From: Litomosoides sigmodontis
Lineage: Eukaryota; Nematoda; Chromadorea; Rhabditida; Onchocercidae
NCBI GenBank assembly: GCA_963070105.1
Contig: OY718807.1
Location: 8,866,483 to 8,930,482 of the forward strand
Reading direction: 5' to 3'
Length of the DNA: 64,000 nucleotides
The notes below the pieces were generated by a model. The model worked only from the letters and a program-made list of their open reading frames with translations, had not been told where the DNA came from and did not search any database. Each line of letters starts with the position of its first letter. Position 1 is the stretch's first letter. A program made the position numbers and the translations under genes. This document shows positions 1 through 14,200 of the stretch, piece after piece.

Positions 1-3000
1 TTTTTTCATCATCAAAATTCATTGGTATAAAATGAATTGGAGTGAAGAGTGAAATAAAGCTGATCAATTCATGGTTTGGAGAAGAGGAGTGATTGAAGAG
101 AGAGAGAGAGATCTGATTAGGTGGAAGTTGTGGGAGGAGGATGAATTGAATTGAAATGAAGTGATTGTGGTGGTGGTGATTAGCATCTGGCATTTGTTGT
201 TGCATGAAGAAGGAAAAGCCCAAACTTTGAAGGTCAATTAGCTCTAATAGGCAAATGATTTATTGTCCAGACATATGCATGAGGAAAACAGATTGCGGAG
301 AAGAGTGACCGATAGATAATACCGTGAAGGGAGGTTGGCAGCCAGTTGGTCAAAATCATCCATACCCCTCTTGGGATAAGTAGTATTGTACAGCTGCTGT
401 TGTTGCTTCTCTACTTCATGTCATATTTTGCACTGAAATTAAAATTTTGAAATGGACTTCCAAATGTCGTTCCTGTGCAGTTGTTCACTTCACCTCCTGA
501 AATTGCATGAAATATCACATATTAAAAATTTTATTCAACCACAAATTAACGCATAAATAATTTTTTTTTTGTTTTTTTAATTGATTAAGTTAGAGTGCTA
601 ATAGAAGCATTTGTAAATGTGAAAATTAGCTTGGAATTTACTTTTACATTTGATGATGATGACTGTCATACAAACGTACTGTTTATGCATTAAAATTAAT
701 TAGTTATATTTTGAAATAATTTTACGCTTTACGTGAAGAATCACTGAAGTGCTTTTAAACATAATTGTGTAAACAAGAAGTGTAAAAAAGAAGGAATCAT
801 AAAGACATTTAAGTATTTTTAGTAACAATTAAATTTTAAATGTCTCAATCCTACACTTCAAGAAGGAATTCTTGCAGATCACGTGAATGATGAAGTGATA
901 ATTGAAGAAATTGGGGGAAAATAAAAGAGAATTTACAAATTTGTAATAAACGCTAAGAGCTATTTCGTCCTCTAATTATCAAATGTTAACAACAAAGAAG
1001 CTTTATGCTAATAATCTAAATAGTATCAATTAGCTGAGAGAGAAATTAAATTTAAAATTTCAAAACAATAACATATACACTATCATCCACCAATAGCACG
1101 GTGCATTTCAGAGAAAAAATTTTACGGGCCGCAGCTACTCCTTCCAGGTGGATTACTTCTGGTTGCATCATGTGGTGATGAACTTTGATGCAGTTCGCTT
1201 CAACCTCATGATAGCTTTTGCTTGTTCGGATGTGGTAGAGGGTGAGGTTAGGGATGTTGCTTCAACCTTCTAACTTAGATCTTTCGAGTAACGGTTGCAT
1301 TAGGACGAGTTTTTGCTGATGATAGTTTGTTAAGTAGAAATGTTCGTTTGATTATCTTTTAACAAGTAATCCAATGTTATTAACTAATATGAGTTATTAA
1401 TTTTCATTAATATAAGTTAAATGGTATTAATATAAATAATCCAATGTAGTGAGATAGTAGTAACAGCAAGCGCACCACGCAGTTGACTGTCTTTTTCATG
1501 TAAATTTGTTGTATTGCAATTTAGAGGAGCGGAAAAAGGATGAGCTTCAGATGGGTCATAGACTGTTGCGAAGATGTCATCTAATGAATTAAGTAGAAGT
1601 CAGTGATTGCGTAGTTCTATTAATTTTTTCTTGAATTAACTAAATTGCTAGTCTAAAGAGGTAAAATTAGTCTTTTTCGTGTGAGATGAAAATTTAGCGT
1701 ATTATTTTGCTTTTTGAAGCAAATTTGCAAAATTTCTTTTTCTTTGAGACATTCACCATGTTATGTGGAGGAGCAGAAAAATGCTTGCGGTAATGATGAT
1801 ACCTTAGCTTAGTGATACGAGGTGTAGTAGCATCTTCCTAATCCTTCTCCTATCAGCAATCAACACTCAAGCAAAAAAAAAAATGGAAAAGGTTGAAATG
1901 AGAAAAAGCGATAGTGACTAGAATGATAACTTCATTTTTCCCTCATAACTTAATATTCAGGTGTTTCTAACACGTATTAAGTTAAGTGGTGGTGTAATTA
2001 ACACTGAACACCTTTAGTGATGATGTGCTGTCATAATTTTTTGTGCTTTTCACTGTCCATTCTTCTCATATATTCTGGTAGTGTGTAACGTATACTCAAT
2101 TTTGCTTTTAATTTCAGTTGATAATAAATCAGCAGAGAGATTGGATGAGCAATTAATAATTGACTTGAAGGAAATGTGCATCATAAAAAACGACGTGTAA
2201 AAACTTCGGATGGTTGAAGTACTCACTAAAAAAGTAATCATTTATCGTTTAATATTTGCATATTTTTGGGTTTAGTATCTTAATTCCAATCAAATCAATC
2301 AGTAGTTTTGAAAAGACAATAATTGAGTTTTTTAAAATATAAACATTGTTTTTTGTTATTTTTAAATTTCAATTTTTGTCCATTACTCCATTTTGTAAAC
2401 ATGTGATGAACATTGGAACTATTTAAAAGATTTCTGATTTCTGACAATCGAAATAAATCTGAGCAATGAACTATAATTTTTCTGCAAGTTCAACTTAAAC
2501 GAGTGTTTTTGAAAACACCAAGCATTTCTGTAATTCACTTACAGTTGTCCAAATCAAACGTCTTTGATTGTCTTTGGAAGAGAGTTTGATAATTAATGAA
2601 TATTTCACGCAAACTTAATAAAATAGAAATAAAATAGGACATTTAAATTAAAAGTAAGAAGTGGGATCTTGAACTTTTGGGATTGGGGAAGTGTAGGAGA
2701 AAAAGTCGGTAACATCTGTTATAAGAAAGCCATCAAATACTTACTTAAGGGAAAGGGAAAAATCGAAGTGGAATCCTTAATCACGCCACATGATATATAA
2801 CATTCCCACTGTAATTATTATATGCCTTTCATACGTGCTTTTGCTTTCGTAGAAAACTGTAACATTTTAATGTGCATTTATTTATTTAGAATTTGGAACT
2901 TCCTCAAAATTAGCTAACAAGTAGCTCCCTTCCTTGAACTCTGACAAACGCAAAGAATTAATTTACTTATTTTACAAAGTCTTAAATAATCTCAATATTA

Positions 3001-3180
3001 CCCTTATCACTCTTTTCACCTAAGTGGATTGACTCGAGGTTTGTAATCGAAGATCTCGAGGTTTGTAATCGAGGATCGACGATAAACGTTGGCGTTATTG
3101 AAATATTCCACTGCAGCATGTTTTCATCATAAAGATAGAATTAAATCTAAGAATGGCCATTTTGAATTGGGGAGGCTTAT
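1..3180. other. No confident gene; AT-rich intergenic DNA
   Basis: I see no convincing gene. Between about 1105 and 1290 the base composition is clearly GC-richer and several frames on both strands stay open, which suggests an exon or a decayed one, but I could not choose a strand. A 22-base unit beginning TCGAGGTTTGTAATCGA is repeated twice in tandem at about 3033-3076. A TTTCAG-like acceptor on the minus strand near 500 is followed by a 27-codon open stretch. That is too little to call a gene. Confidence 0.5.
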
Positions 3181-3749
3181 ATGGTAAGTGGTAAGTGTGG
3201 TTTCGATCTTTTGAATCGTGACTCCTACATGAAATTAGGATGCATTAGCAAAAAAGGACGCAAAACGACCAAGGTGCAAGAAGATTGGAAACTGAAGAAG
3301 CTTTAGAGATGGGCTAAGCAGAAGGGTCAGTGGAAGATAGCGAAGAAGTATAATAGGAGAAGAGGTATTCCATTCTATGATGATCTGCAGCTAACGTCTT
3401 ATGGTTGGTATCGAAAAGACGTCGGTCGGCTCTCGTTCAGTGGAGGCGGCCTCTTGTTTGCTTCTTCAAACTGATTTACGGCTTTTGTCTTCTTTCTAAC
3501 TTAGAACATATTCTCATCTTCATTCCTAACCAGCCGAACAATCGGTCCTCCGAGACACTGTCTCGTCTAACTTATTCTGATTTACGTCTGTGCTGCAACG
3601 CCGGTTGCATTTCAATATGTGACGATGTTATTCATCGTCGAATGAGAGAAATACGCTGCTGTAAGGTCGTCGTCTATTTAGAGCAATCGAAACCTGTTGA
3701 ACTTTTAGTCCGAAATATTGGTTATTTTCTTGATAGTTATTCATTTTAA
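3181..3749 (+). pseudogene. Broken open frame, unidentified
   Basis: From the ATG at 3181 one frame stays open to a TGA at 3472-3474 apart from a single in-frame TAG at 3304-3306. It encodes a very basic peptide rich in K, R, W and Y. A second frame (+1) is open from about 3405 to 3749 (about 114 codons) and overlaps its end. The stretch is GC-richer than its surroundings. One internal stop plus a frame change would fit a decayed gene or a mobile-element relic, but I recognise no family in either peptide. It could also be a chance open region. Confidence is low. Confidence 0.25.
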
Positions 3750-5939
3750 AGTACATAAGAAATCTAAATTTATCAGACAAAAAGTTTGGACGAACTCAAG
3801 ACATTTTGAAATCCTTTTGATGAAATCTGCAGTTTTGTTATCGAAAGTGTAAAGGAACTAAAAATTGACGTGATCATTTTACTGGGCACATAATGAACAA
3901 TTTCTGTATACTGTTTTGAGGGATCGATTGAGTATGCTACAAGGAAGTGTAGTACTGACAGATTCTGCTTATACTCTATCAGAGATAAGTATTGGAAAGA
4001 TTGAAAATGCTTATTTCTTATCCATGCGTAACTAGTTGTTTTCTTTTTGTATTTCTTCATCTCTTTTACCTTGAAAAAATCAATTCATTTCTTCATGATT
4101 TTCAAATTAGGTTTGGCAATTTGCGTAAGTGACTAAAAGTCGTAGTGATATATTTGTTCCATTATATACAATTAGCTGTTTTCATTTGCTAACCATTCCA
4201 CCTATTAGCTTTACGGAAAATTTTATAGTTTTAAATTTGAATGCTTTTCCTGTTTCTCGAAAGCTAATTTTTCAATGTCATTTTGCTATTTCTAACTACT
4301 TCATATTTTCACTAGGAAATATACCTTTTCATTTTGTTTTGAGTAGACAGAATGTCTTCATTTGTCATTACTTGCTCTTCTTCATAGGTTAGTTTTTTTT
4401 ATTCTCTCACATAGGCAATTTTGAAATCTAAATGAAATCTAGTTTTTTTTTGAATTTGAAATAAATTGAAATGTAGTTGGTAACCAATATTGAAATAAAT
4501 CAAATATTTTAACAAACGAAGATCAAATTTATTTTAATATTTAGCAGAGAGCATCAACACTTAATATCCAAACAAAGTCGTATATCGGAGTACTTGTGTT
4601 AATTACTTTGCTGATTTTCCTTCGTAATATTTACAGAAATATGGGTTGTTTTTAGGTCTTTTTATAAAACCTTACATCTTGAGGCTTTTTTTTTATTTGA
4701 TTTTAGAAATGTTTATCAAATTTCTCTCCATCATCATAGTTGTTTAGGATACGATATAAATCATTGGCTTATTTTTGGGTAGAGAAGTTTAGAATGACGT
4801 TTTTGGAACACTCAACATGGATAACTACCGTTAAAACTATTGCTTAATGTTTCGTATTTAACTGCTATTTCAAATGCTTCAATGGTGTCTTAATAAGAGA
4901 ACCAGGAAATGGTAAAATTCTTTCGAAATTGAAGAAAGTTAGATTGAAGTCATTTCTACATTTGTATTTTTAGGTTTTACATTTTATATTTTTTGAAGCA
5001 TTGGAAGGGAATAAGAGAAAAGAAAGGTGTTAATTGCCTTTATATGCTTGCTTTTTCATGTGAGCTAGCGACGTCATATGTTTCTTTATAAGTCGTTTTT
5101 TTTTGTTGATATTTTCTTTAAATCATCTTAGTTTTTTTTTTCGAATGATATTCCGATTTTGGATAGTATCAGACAATTGTTATGAGGATTTCCATATTTC
5201 AACACGAATTTTTATGCAAAATTGAAGGTTTGCAAAGAGGAAGGCAAAGAGCGTGGGAATTTAGTAGGATGCATTTCTGTGCTGCTACTACTGTAAAATG
5301 TAAATGAAGTGTTCAGAGTTGCTGATGATAACTCAACATTTTTTATTTAGTTGCTTTTTTAAAGGAATAACTTCTTTTTCCTTTTAAATACGTTATCATT
5401 CTAAATAATTTAAAATTATCTTCCACTTAATGGATTTTTTTTTTGCTTAATCCGAAATTCCAATAGGATTTTCATTTATTTTAGCAGCAGTGAAATAAAA
5501 AATAAATAAAAATGATGTTTTAGTTTTAAAAGACTTTCCACTTGTAGCTCTGTTATCAATTTTTGTAGGCGGCGACTTGTGGCCTTTATCAGAAGTGACT
5601 GATAGTCTCTTTTCACCAATTCCTTAAATGGATATCACCATGGTGTTATCTTTGGAATGTTGTCGTCGTTTAACGATTTACTTCGTTGCTCCATTCAATT
5701 CAACTAGTCAATCAATAATATTGATAATATGTCAGCATGTTTCCAATCGTTCTATGTTTTGCAATTAATTAGGCCGTAGCAGATAGTTTTGTTGAATTAA
5801 TTAATGAATGGGTTAGTTTAGTTAATAGTTGATTTAATTTTCGATGAATGAGCAATTGTAAATGAGTTAATAAGTGGAAGTAATTGATTTCTTTTTGATG
5901 ATGATGCGCATTAAGTAATATTGTTGTGTATGTGTGTAC

Positions 5940-5987
<48 letters not shown>

Positions 5988-8191
5988 GTGACGTTTTTAA
6001 CGTTATTGTGTAAAAATATTTATATGTTCACATTAACACCGTTCAGGAAAACAGAGAGAATGCGGGATAGGAGAAGAAGAAGAAGAAAGATAATGCAGTG
6101 CTCGTGCGTCGAAACATATCATATCATACCTTTTCCTCTTTCATTTAATTGCTTTTCTTTAAAAGTGTTAATCTATTGCTCTTTGTAAAACGATTTCCTC
6201 TTACTCCTTCCTTCCTTCCTTCTCCTCCTCTTCCTCTTCATCATCATCGTTGTTCCTCCTTGATTCCTTCCTTTCTCCCTCTTCTCTCTTGCCTCTTATT
6301 TTTCTTCCTACCACATATGTACAATAATTCATTGACACACACACACACACACACACACACAACACATTCTCTTTCTTTTTCACTACCTATGAAGAAGAGG
6401 AGGGGGAAGAAGAAAGGAGTATGTTTCAAAAAATAAAATTTGAAATGTAAAGACAAAGAGAGGAAAGGAGAAGAATCATTTCTAGCCGGTTCAATATTGC
6501 AGATATTTGTATTGTTTTAAAGAAGTATGTCAATTGTAGGAATTAATAGGGAAAGTGTTGCTGTTAGTATTTAGAAAAAAAAGATTTTTACGGCACTGCG
6601 TACTTGGTTAGTAAATTTGAAATGATTTTTTTTTTTTAGGTTAAAGGAAAGTAATTGTTACTGTTTGGGGAAATGTAATTTAAATGTTAAACGCTAGTTA
6701 GCAATCTTTTTTTGGTTGAAACTGCCCTTAGTGAATGGAATTCTAAAATATGTTTATAATGGAATGCTTTTGGAAGAGCTCTTATGATCTGCGCGCATAA
6801 CCAATCAATCATCATAGCGTACTGCTCCCACTTTTAAATTATTGTTTCATGGTCCATACCTGCTTTTATAAATTAATTTCTCGCATTGTTATTATAAAGC
6901 GAATATTCTTATAGAGTAGCAGTAGCAGTGGCAGTACGGTGTTTGTGCGAAAAACGCAAGTTTTTAATTTTTTTTTTGAAATATTTCGAATTTCACTTGT
7001 CTCCCATCACTTCATGAATCTGGAGTGAGCAAGTGTGTTCGTCTTTCAAGTATCTTAATAAAATTTTGTTTGGCTGGGAAGAAGCTGTTTTAAAGGCTAA
7101 AGTAGGGAAAAATAAGACAGCTGTTGGTCATAGAATTCCAGAATCATCAGTCATTTTTTGCGTCGAGTGTGGCAGAATGGAAGTAGTGGTTGAAAAGAGT
7201 TGAATTTTTAACCTTGGTAGTGACAGGACTAGTGATAGTTAGTGATGCTGGTGCTCTAGGGATTGCTTTGGTTGGCTTGAATGGTTCAGTTTGAGATGAT
7301 ATGTGTGATGCTAGGGTTAGCAATGATTCCATTTATGTCTCGTCCCCGTTCTCTGCCCATTTTCAAAAGTTCACCAGTCCATCCTTTTCTTATTCTCAAC
7401 AAATTTATCTTTTTTTTTTTAGCTCTTTCTCTTCCTCTTAAAATGTCAAATGATTCCTTGACATGCTATTAAGATTTATTATCTTGATGTTTTGAGATCC
7501 CTTAGATTTCCTCACTTTCCTCATTTTGGTGGACGTAGCAGTAGATTTGATTTCGTTGAATTATTTTTGCTGACACGATCGATTGTCACTGCTGATTGCT
7601 ATTTTGCAAATTTTTGCATCTCGAGATTTCTGATCATACGACTCCACCAGACATCATAATGTGTAGAATTGACAAAAATACAAGTTATCGATTGTCGTTC
7701 ATCAAACTTGAAATGCCAAGGAATACCGGTGGTGCAAAACTAAAAGTGTTGTTATTGGGAGAGCTTATTCCATTACATTCAGTGTAGTTTTATGAGGCAA
7801 TATACCATAGAGGGAGGAAGGATGAAGGATAGGAATCTCACTTTTGGTTGAATTATGGCCCACAAAATCAAACAAAGAAAGAAGTGAGCGGTGGATAGGG
7901 GCAAAAATGGTGAGAAATGGTGATAATCATGATATAAAACAGATCACTTTATTGTGCACATATAATGTCAAGGACAAATGAGCAGCATATCAAATAGACC
8001 ACACCGTAAGTGGCGATCTTTCTATGGTGTTGTTGCTTATATTTTAAATTTCACTCAGGCATTTTTTCACTTTGAATTGAAGTTCGGTGAAAAATGGAGC
8101 ACACTGCTTTTGCTACGGAATAGCAATAGTTGCATAATTTTGGGCGATACACCTCCGAGGAAGATTTTTGCTATTTTAAGCTCATTTTTCA
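3750..8191. other. Gene-free upstream region of beta-catenin
   Basis: Mostly AT-rich sequence with a (TG)n tract at 5943-5990, a CT-rich stretch at about 6200-6300 and an (AC)n tract at 6335-6361. An ATG at 7978 is followed after 28 bases by a good GTAAGT donor at 8006. If that exon were joined to the acceptor ending at 8192 its frame would stop at once, so it would be a 5' UTR exon carrying a short upstream open frame, not an alternative start. No other coding signal could be supported. Confidence 0.45.
5943..5990. repeat. (TG)n microsatellite
   Basis: A nearly pure TG run of about 48 bases with one GC interruption near its end. A matching (AC)n tract of 27 bases lies 350 bases downstream at 6335-6361, so the two tracts are complementary on the same strand. 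Confidence 0.95.
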
Positions 8192-8192
8192 G
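8181..8192 (+). promoter_or_regulatory. Candidate trans-splice or 5' UTR acceptor
   Basis: The pyrimidine-rich CTCATTTTTCAG ends 30 bases before the beta-catenin ATG at 8223. This is the spacing and consensus expected for a nematode spliced-leader acceptor. It could equally close a cis intron that starts at the GTAAGT at 8006. The sequence cannot separate the two. Confidence 0.55.
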
Positions 8193-8222
8193 GTTTGGAG
8201 GTCGAGTAGTGAGCTCGGCGCA

Positions 8223-11200
8223 ATGAACAGTTCACCTCACGTTAGTTGCTTTATTTGACAAGAAATTTGCTTGGATATAAATCTGATGCTATTAATACAT
8301 CACCTACATATTGATCAAAATGTTCCACGGGATTTTTATAGGATTATGTACCTCATTGCTCACCGGCAGAACAGATGCCGAGTACGATGCAGACAGTTGC
8401 TGAGAATCGTCATTTCAATGTTGGCGCGATGGTTTCCCCGAAATCGGGTCCCGGTAGGCCTCCCGTCCCTCAGCAACAACCATTATTCACCACTAGCGGT
8501 ACTTCAACACGTCTACCGCCAACTCAGGCCCAAGCAATTCCTGCTTCATCACAAATGCCTCCACGTTCTGCTCAGGTGTCTCTTTCCGGTCCACTTCCTC
8601 ATCATTACCAACAGCAAGAACAACCTGTCTCGACTGGAAACGCTGATATGCCTTCAACTGGTGCTTCGAGTGCTACAAATGCGATGTTTCGTGTACAGAT
8701 GTGGTCTAACAATTTCGATAGTGGTGTTCATTCTATGAACCATAGTTCGGTAGGCTTTTTTCCTTACCATGTTCGCATATTGCATGGATTGGCTTTCTGT
8801 ATTTTCCGACTTACCACTTCTCATGAATTTTAGAAGCTTGACCTGATATTAACAGTAGCTGATAGACTATACTGGTTGATCTATACTGTGAATAAAATAA
8901 AAATAATGAAATTTAGAAGTCATTGCTTTCAGTTCCATTCAAAATTTCAATAATTCTCCAAAATTTTGTAATATATTCTTTTAGAAATAAGGAAAAAGCA
9001 TTTAGAATGTTAAACAATTCATTTCACTGTTTACTTGAAGGCACCATCAGTACTATCTGTTAGCTCCCTGCGAGCTGGATCGCAAATTTCAACTATATCA
9101 GATGATGCGCATTCACGGATTGAGTTAACTGATCAACAGCAAATAAAATTCGAAAATATACCGTCAGATTTAGGAAGAGGCTCACAAGACGGTGAAACAA
9201 GAAATGCAGTTCCAGAGCTCATACATTTGCTCAGTGACACTGATGAGGTTTTCCTTCCCTAACGAAATATACCATTTTGGCCCAAGTACAAGACTTGTTC
9301 ATGAAAGTTTTTCTGAAAATTCCATGCACTTTGCATTTGGATACTAATTTATTGTTTTTTTAACTGAAATTATTAGAATTAGAATAACGTCAGCTAAAAT
9401 TATTAGAACAGTAACTGATTCATATCGAAATTTGCGGAGAGAGGAGTATAGATGCAAATTGTTTATTTAAAGTTCCAAGCTTACCATCATTTCAGATATC
9501 ATATTTTAGGTTGTCGTGCAACGTGCAGCCACTACGATACAAACAATCGCTAAGATTGATTCCGAAGAACCGCTTTATGCAGAACCTTATTTACGAGCAG
9601 CCGAAGTTATAACTGCTCTGAAAGATCTGCTACGAACAAAATCAAATAAACCGGTGAGTACTGATCTGGTTTTTAGCCAGAGTTTTCTGTTTAGATTTAA
9701 TTGAGTTTTGCGTGGAATTTCAGAAACAGTTTCTTTGCAGAGAAGGTCTGAATTATGAAATTTATAAGGTTTTCTCCAAAATTTTTTGCGAAACACGATT
9801 TCTACTACTGGATAACAGAGAGGAATATGAGGCGGTGTAACTTGTTATCATGTTTGAAATGTTACTTTCAGGCTATCATTAAACCAACGCTTGGTGCTTT
9901 GTTTCATATTTCTGAGCGTCGTGATGGTCTCGAAAGTATTTTAAAAATAAACGATCAAACAAAGGGATCATTATTGATCGATATTATTCAACACATTAAA
10001 TTTACGTGGGTCTCTTGCATTATTTTTGTGAAGTTTTCGGAAAATGTAGAAAAATATTCCACACTACTGCAGGAGACTTCTGTTCCACCAGTGCTTTGAA
10101 AATATTCTTTCATTTTTCTAGTGTTCGAAAACTCTCTCCATTGTTTTTCAGCGGTGGTTCAGCCTTACGGTACGCTATCCTAACATTTCATACTATCATT
10201 GCTGTGAAATCAGCCGATGGAAACAATGTCGAAGTAGCTCGAACCAGCGGCGCTCTTCAAGCTCTGACTCAGTTTCTCGACCGTGAAAGCAACGAGAAGC
10301 TTCTTTCTGTAATTGTTGAATGTGTGCGATTGCTTTGCGATAAAAGTCAGTCGCAGAGGGTTAGTTGTATTTGTCTTCTCTTTCAACATGAACTTTATTC
10401 TTTTGGTTTTTCTATATCTAACTCTTGAAATTTATCCTGGAATTTTTCAAAAAATTTACTAGAATTTCTACGTCACGGTACGCAATCCTAACATTTCATA
10501 CGATCATTGCTATGAAATCAGCCGATGGAAACAATGCCAAAGTAGCTCGAACGTCAAATTGTTATTAGTGAAATCCGGCCTGTTTTTAAATTAAAAGTGA
10601 TCCTTTTTGCGAAGATGGTCAGGAAGTTCGACAGTAAATTTGATCGGAAATCATATTTTATGAATTTTTGTAATTTCAGGCACTGTTTCTGCAGTTGAAT
10701 GGTCCATCCAAACTGCTTCATATATTGCGTATGCTGCGCTATGAAGGTTTACTCTGGAGAACTACGCAGCTTTTAAAAATCTTTTCCAATGCGGTAAATA
10801 TCAATAATTTTCTATACAGATTACTGAATTTGGGGGTTTTTCAGATTTAAAGATTGAAACCTGTTCATAGGATTTTCGAAATATTCGAAATTCTCGTCTC
10901 GAATACTGCTATTTTTAGGATCCCCAAGCAATAGTGAAGTGTGGTGGCTATGATGTTTTGCATAAACAGTTGGAACATGCCAGTCAGCGGTTAATTATTT
11001 CAACTTTGGAATGTATTAGGAATATGTCCGATGTACCTACCAAAGACATGGATGTATCACCCCTTCTTAACAAGCTTCTGCAGCTTTTAGGTGCTTTTTA
11101 TTTTTAATTATTGTCTTTGAGCAATCAGCATGTAACGCGTCAATAGTCTGCTAGATTTAAGGAGTTTGATTTACTAGTTTTGTTGCGGCAATTCTGGTGT

Positions 11201-14200
11201 TGACCATCTAACATATCCTCATCACCTTTCTCAACGCCGTTGTCTTTCTTCCTATTCAAAAAGTAGAATCGCACTTCTTTCATTGATACAGTCAGTTAGT
11301 TCATTTATTAAATTTTCTTTAGGTGCGATGGATCCGATTGTTATTTTGTATTGCACCGGAATTTTATCGAATTTATTAGCTAATAACCAGATGAATAAGG
11401 AATTTTTATTCAGTCGAGGGGCAATACCAACATTGTATCGTGTTTTGATCAGTTCATATAGCATACCTGCAAACACTCCAAATCAACAGCAGAGAGTGGA
11501 GGACATACAGGTGCTTCAGAAAATTTTGTTAAACTATATTACCTGACATGCTTTGATCGGGAACATTTTGCTTTTTCGATGTCATCAGCATTAATTGAAA
11601 AATTAATTAAAAAAGTTTTAACTGAACTAGTTAGTGGATGTGTCCTTAATATATTTAAACATAAAAACTAATGCAACATCTTAAAGGAAATCAACGATGT
11701 TACTGTAATGCATTAAAGTATTCCTACTACGAAAAGTACTTTAGGAACGTGCGTTAGCAACATTGCGTCATCTGTGCGTTGGATATACTCATCAAGTTGA
11801 AGCGCAGAAAGCTGTTCTCCAGCAACAATACGCCGCTGATTTTTTGCTGCGAAAACTTACCGAAATGAGGCCGTCCATACTGAAACAGACACTCCAGGTT
11901 GGGATTTGAAAATCACTTCCATAAAGACTGTTCTTTAAATTTAGTGGATCTGTATCTCTATATTTAAGCACAAAATTAAACACAGCTCGCTGCTGTTCTA
12001 TAACTTTCAATTGGGTGAAATATTTTCAGGAAAGACAGATAGCACCGTATTTTGTTTTTTTCACTTCCTTTTTGATAGTGGAATTTGGAGTGATACAAAG
12101 AGATGAAGTTCAAATTTCAGATACTAAATAAGGCGGCTTTGCAAGATACAAACCTTCCACTGTTTCGTGAAATTCGTCTGAGACAGACTCCTGATTGCGA
12201 GACAAATTTTGTGGAGCGTATTACATTGATTCTAAAGGTTGCATGTGATCAACTGCCATCGGTAAAACATCACCAAGATATTCACATTTTCTAGTCGGAT
12301 TTCCATATACAATTCTGATTTTCGAAAAATATTTCAAAGTAGAATGAATTAGTTGAAAAATATTTTAGTGCTTAAGAAAGAAGGGAAATATATTAGAAGG
12401 AAATAAGCGGAAGAAATCCTGATGTGATTGTGTTTACTAATTTTGAAATTCCAGTATGCGAATTTATTTGCAGACAAAAATGGTTGAGGAAGTGCGCGTT
12501 GCGGATCTCATTCAGCTATCATTATCCACTCTTCAGCTTTTATGCCGTGATTCACTTCTTCTAAATCAGGTTAATCCTCGGAGCTAATTCGAACAACATT
12601 ATTTTTTCTAGTTTTTTTTCATTCACGAAGAAATGGAAATTTAAACTTACAGATATCATTTTGCATTAGAAGGGCTGATTTCCTAATGTTTCGTGATCGA
12701 GATGGTGATTGTGCAGCATTGCTACCAGTCTTTTGCTTATATCAGAGCTACGTGAAGGATGAGAATTTGGATAGAAGTGCACTCGGTCTTATATATGAAC
12801 TTTCGTCGCATCCGGAAGTTCGTACTACCAAAATAATTTATTTAAAACCAAATGTATTTACCGACATAAGTGACTGTCAAAACATTTTTCTAGCTCTGAA
12901 TACATTGAGATGTTTTATGGTAACGTACGAATTAATTGCAACACTTTTTAGTTGGCTGCATTATATGCTGCAGATAGTGGCTTGATGGCAGCTTTGCATC
13001 ATTATTCACAAAGTCGAAACCAACCTTTTGGTTAGTTTATGTTTTAAAATGCAATTGAATTCGAAATAGCTATAGTAAACCCTAACTATTAAGCATATGG
13101 TTTATGTATGAAATGTGATTGTCTGTGGTCAGCAATTTAAAAACCTGAAGATTGAGAAAATCTGTAATCAGGCTTCATACTTTTTTAATTAAATTTAATA
13201 TTTCTCTTAAGAACGAAGTTATGTGTTAGGCTGCTTTAACAAATCGGGTAATTACGTCGAGCATTAATGAAACTTTTATTAATAGAGAAATATTATGAAT
13301 ATCAGACAATGATGAGTTCCTTAATAGGCAATACACATTAATTGTTGTATTTATAACAAAAATATTCTTAATTTTTCAATCTTTACAGCAACATATGCCA
13401 AGCAAGCTTATGAGCGCAGTATGCAAGGCGGCAATCCATCCGTTCTTTATCAGAATTTCCTTTTGCAACCTTCATCCCATCGTTTGATGTTGCAACCAGG
13501 TGGACAACCGAGTGTACCGTACAACGGGTATTCTCAACAAGTTCAGTATCCTCAACAGACCTATGGAACGAATAATTCTTACAATACCATGCCACCATCT
13601 GCATTAACTGCACTTCATTATCCTCCTTTAGCACAACAGCAAACTCCATTGTCAACGACTGCATCTCTAACTTCGTACCCTAATATGGAGGCATCTGGTG
13701 TTCACGTGCAGTCTCAGGTAAATTTTATTGTGAAACAATCAAATTTTCTGATCAAACGCAATGAGAAATTTTTAGTTTTACGCTTACTCAAATGATCTCT
13801 TTTTTATTTTGACAAATTTTTACTTTCTTTCGATTATTATTGCTGAAAAATTGTTGACTGCTCCCGAGCAAACTCTGGAAACTCTCGCAATGTAACCGTT
13901 TGAGGCGATTCGGTCATTTCCAAAATATGACTTTATGCTGTGCAAAAGTGAAATATTAATCAGTAGTTTGCTTTAGACTTTGTCACCTCCGCAGCAGCAA
14001 GTACCATCCGATAATCAGACAGCTCCTCCTGTTACTTATGGTCGTGAAGGTCCATCTCAAAACATTAACACATCCAATAATATGGAATATTCTACAGGAG
14101 AAGCGTGGCCTGAGGTCTCTTTCACGGAAATTTCTATTATGAACCACAAGGCTTTGAAAGAAACTTCTAGATTCTTTGTATTGCATCAAAATTTTTGAAC

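Noticed and set aside
7978..8226. 82-codon frame as an alternative beta-catenin start
   Set aside because: Its donor at 8006 leaves a phase that stops immediately in either downstream exon, so at most it is a 5' UTR upstream frame.
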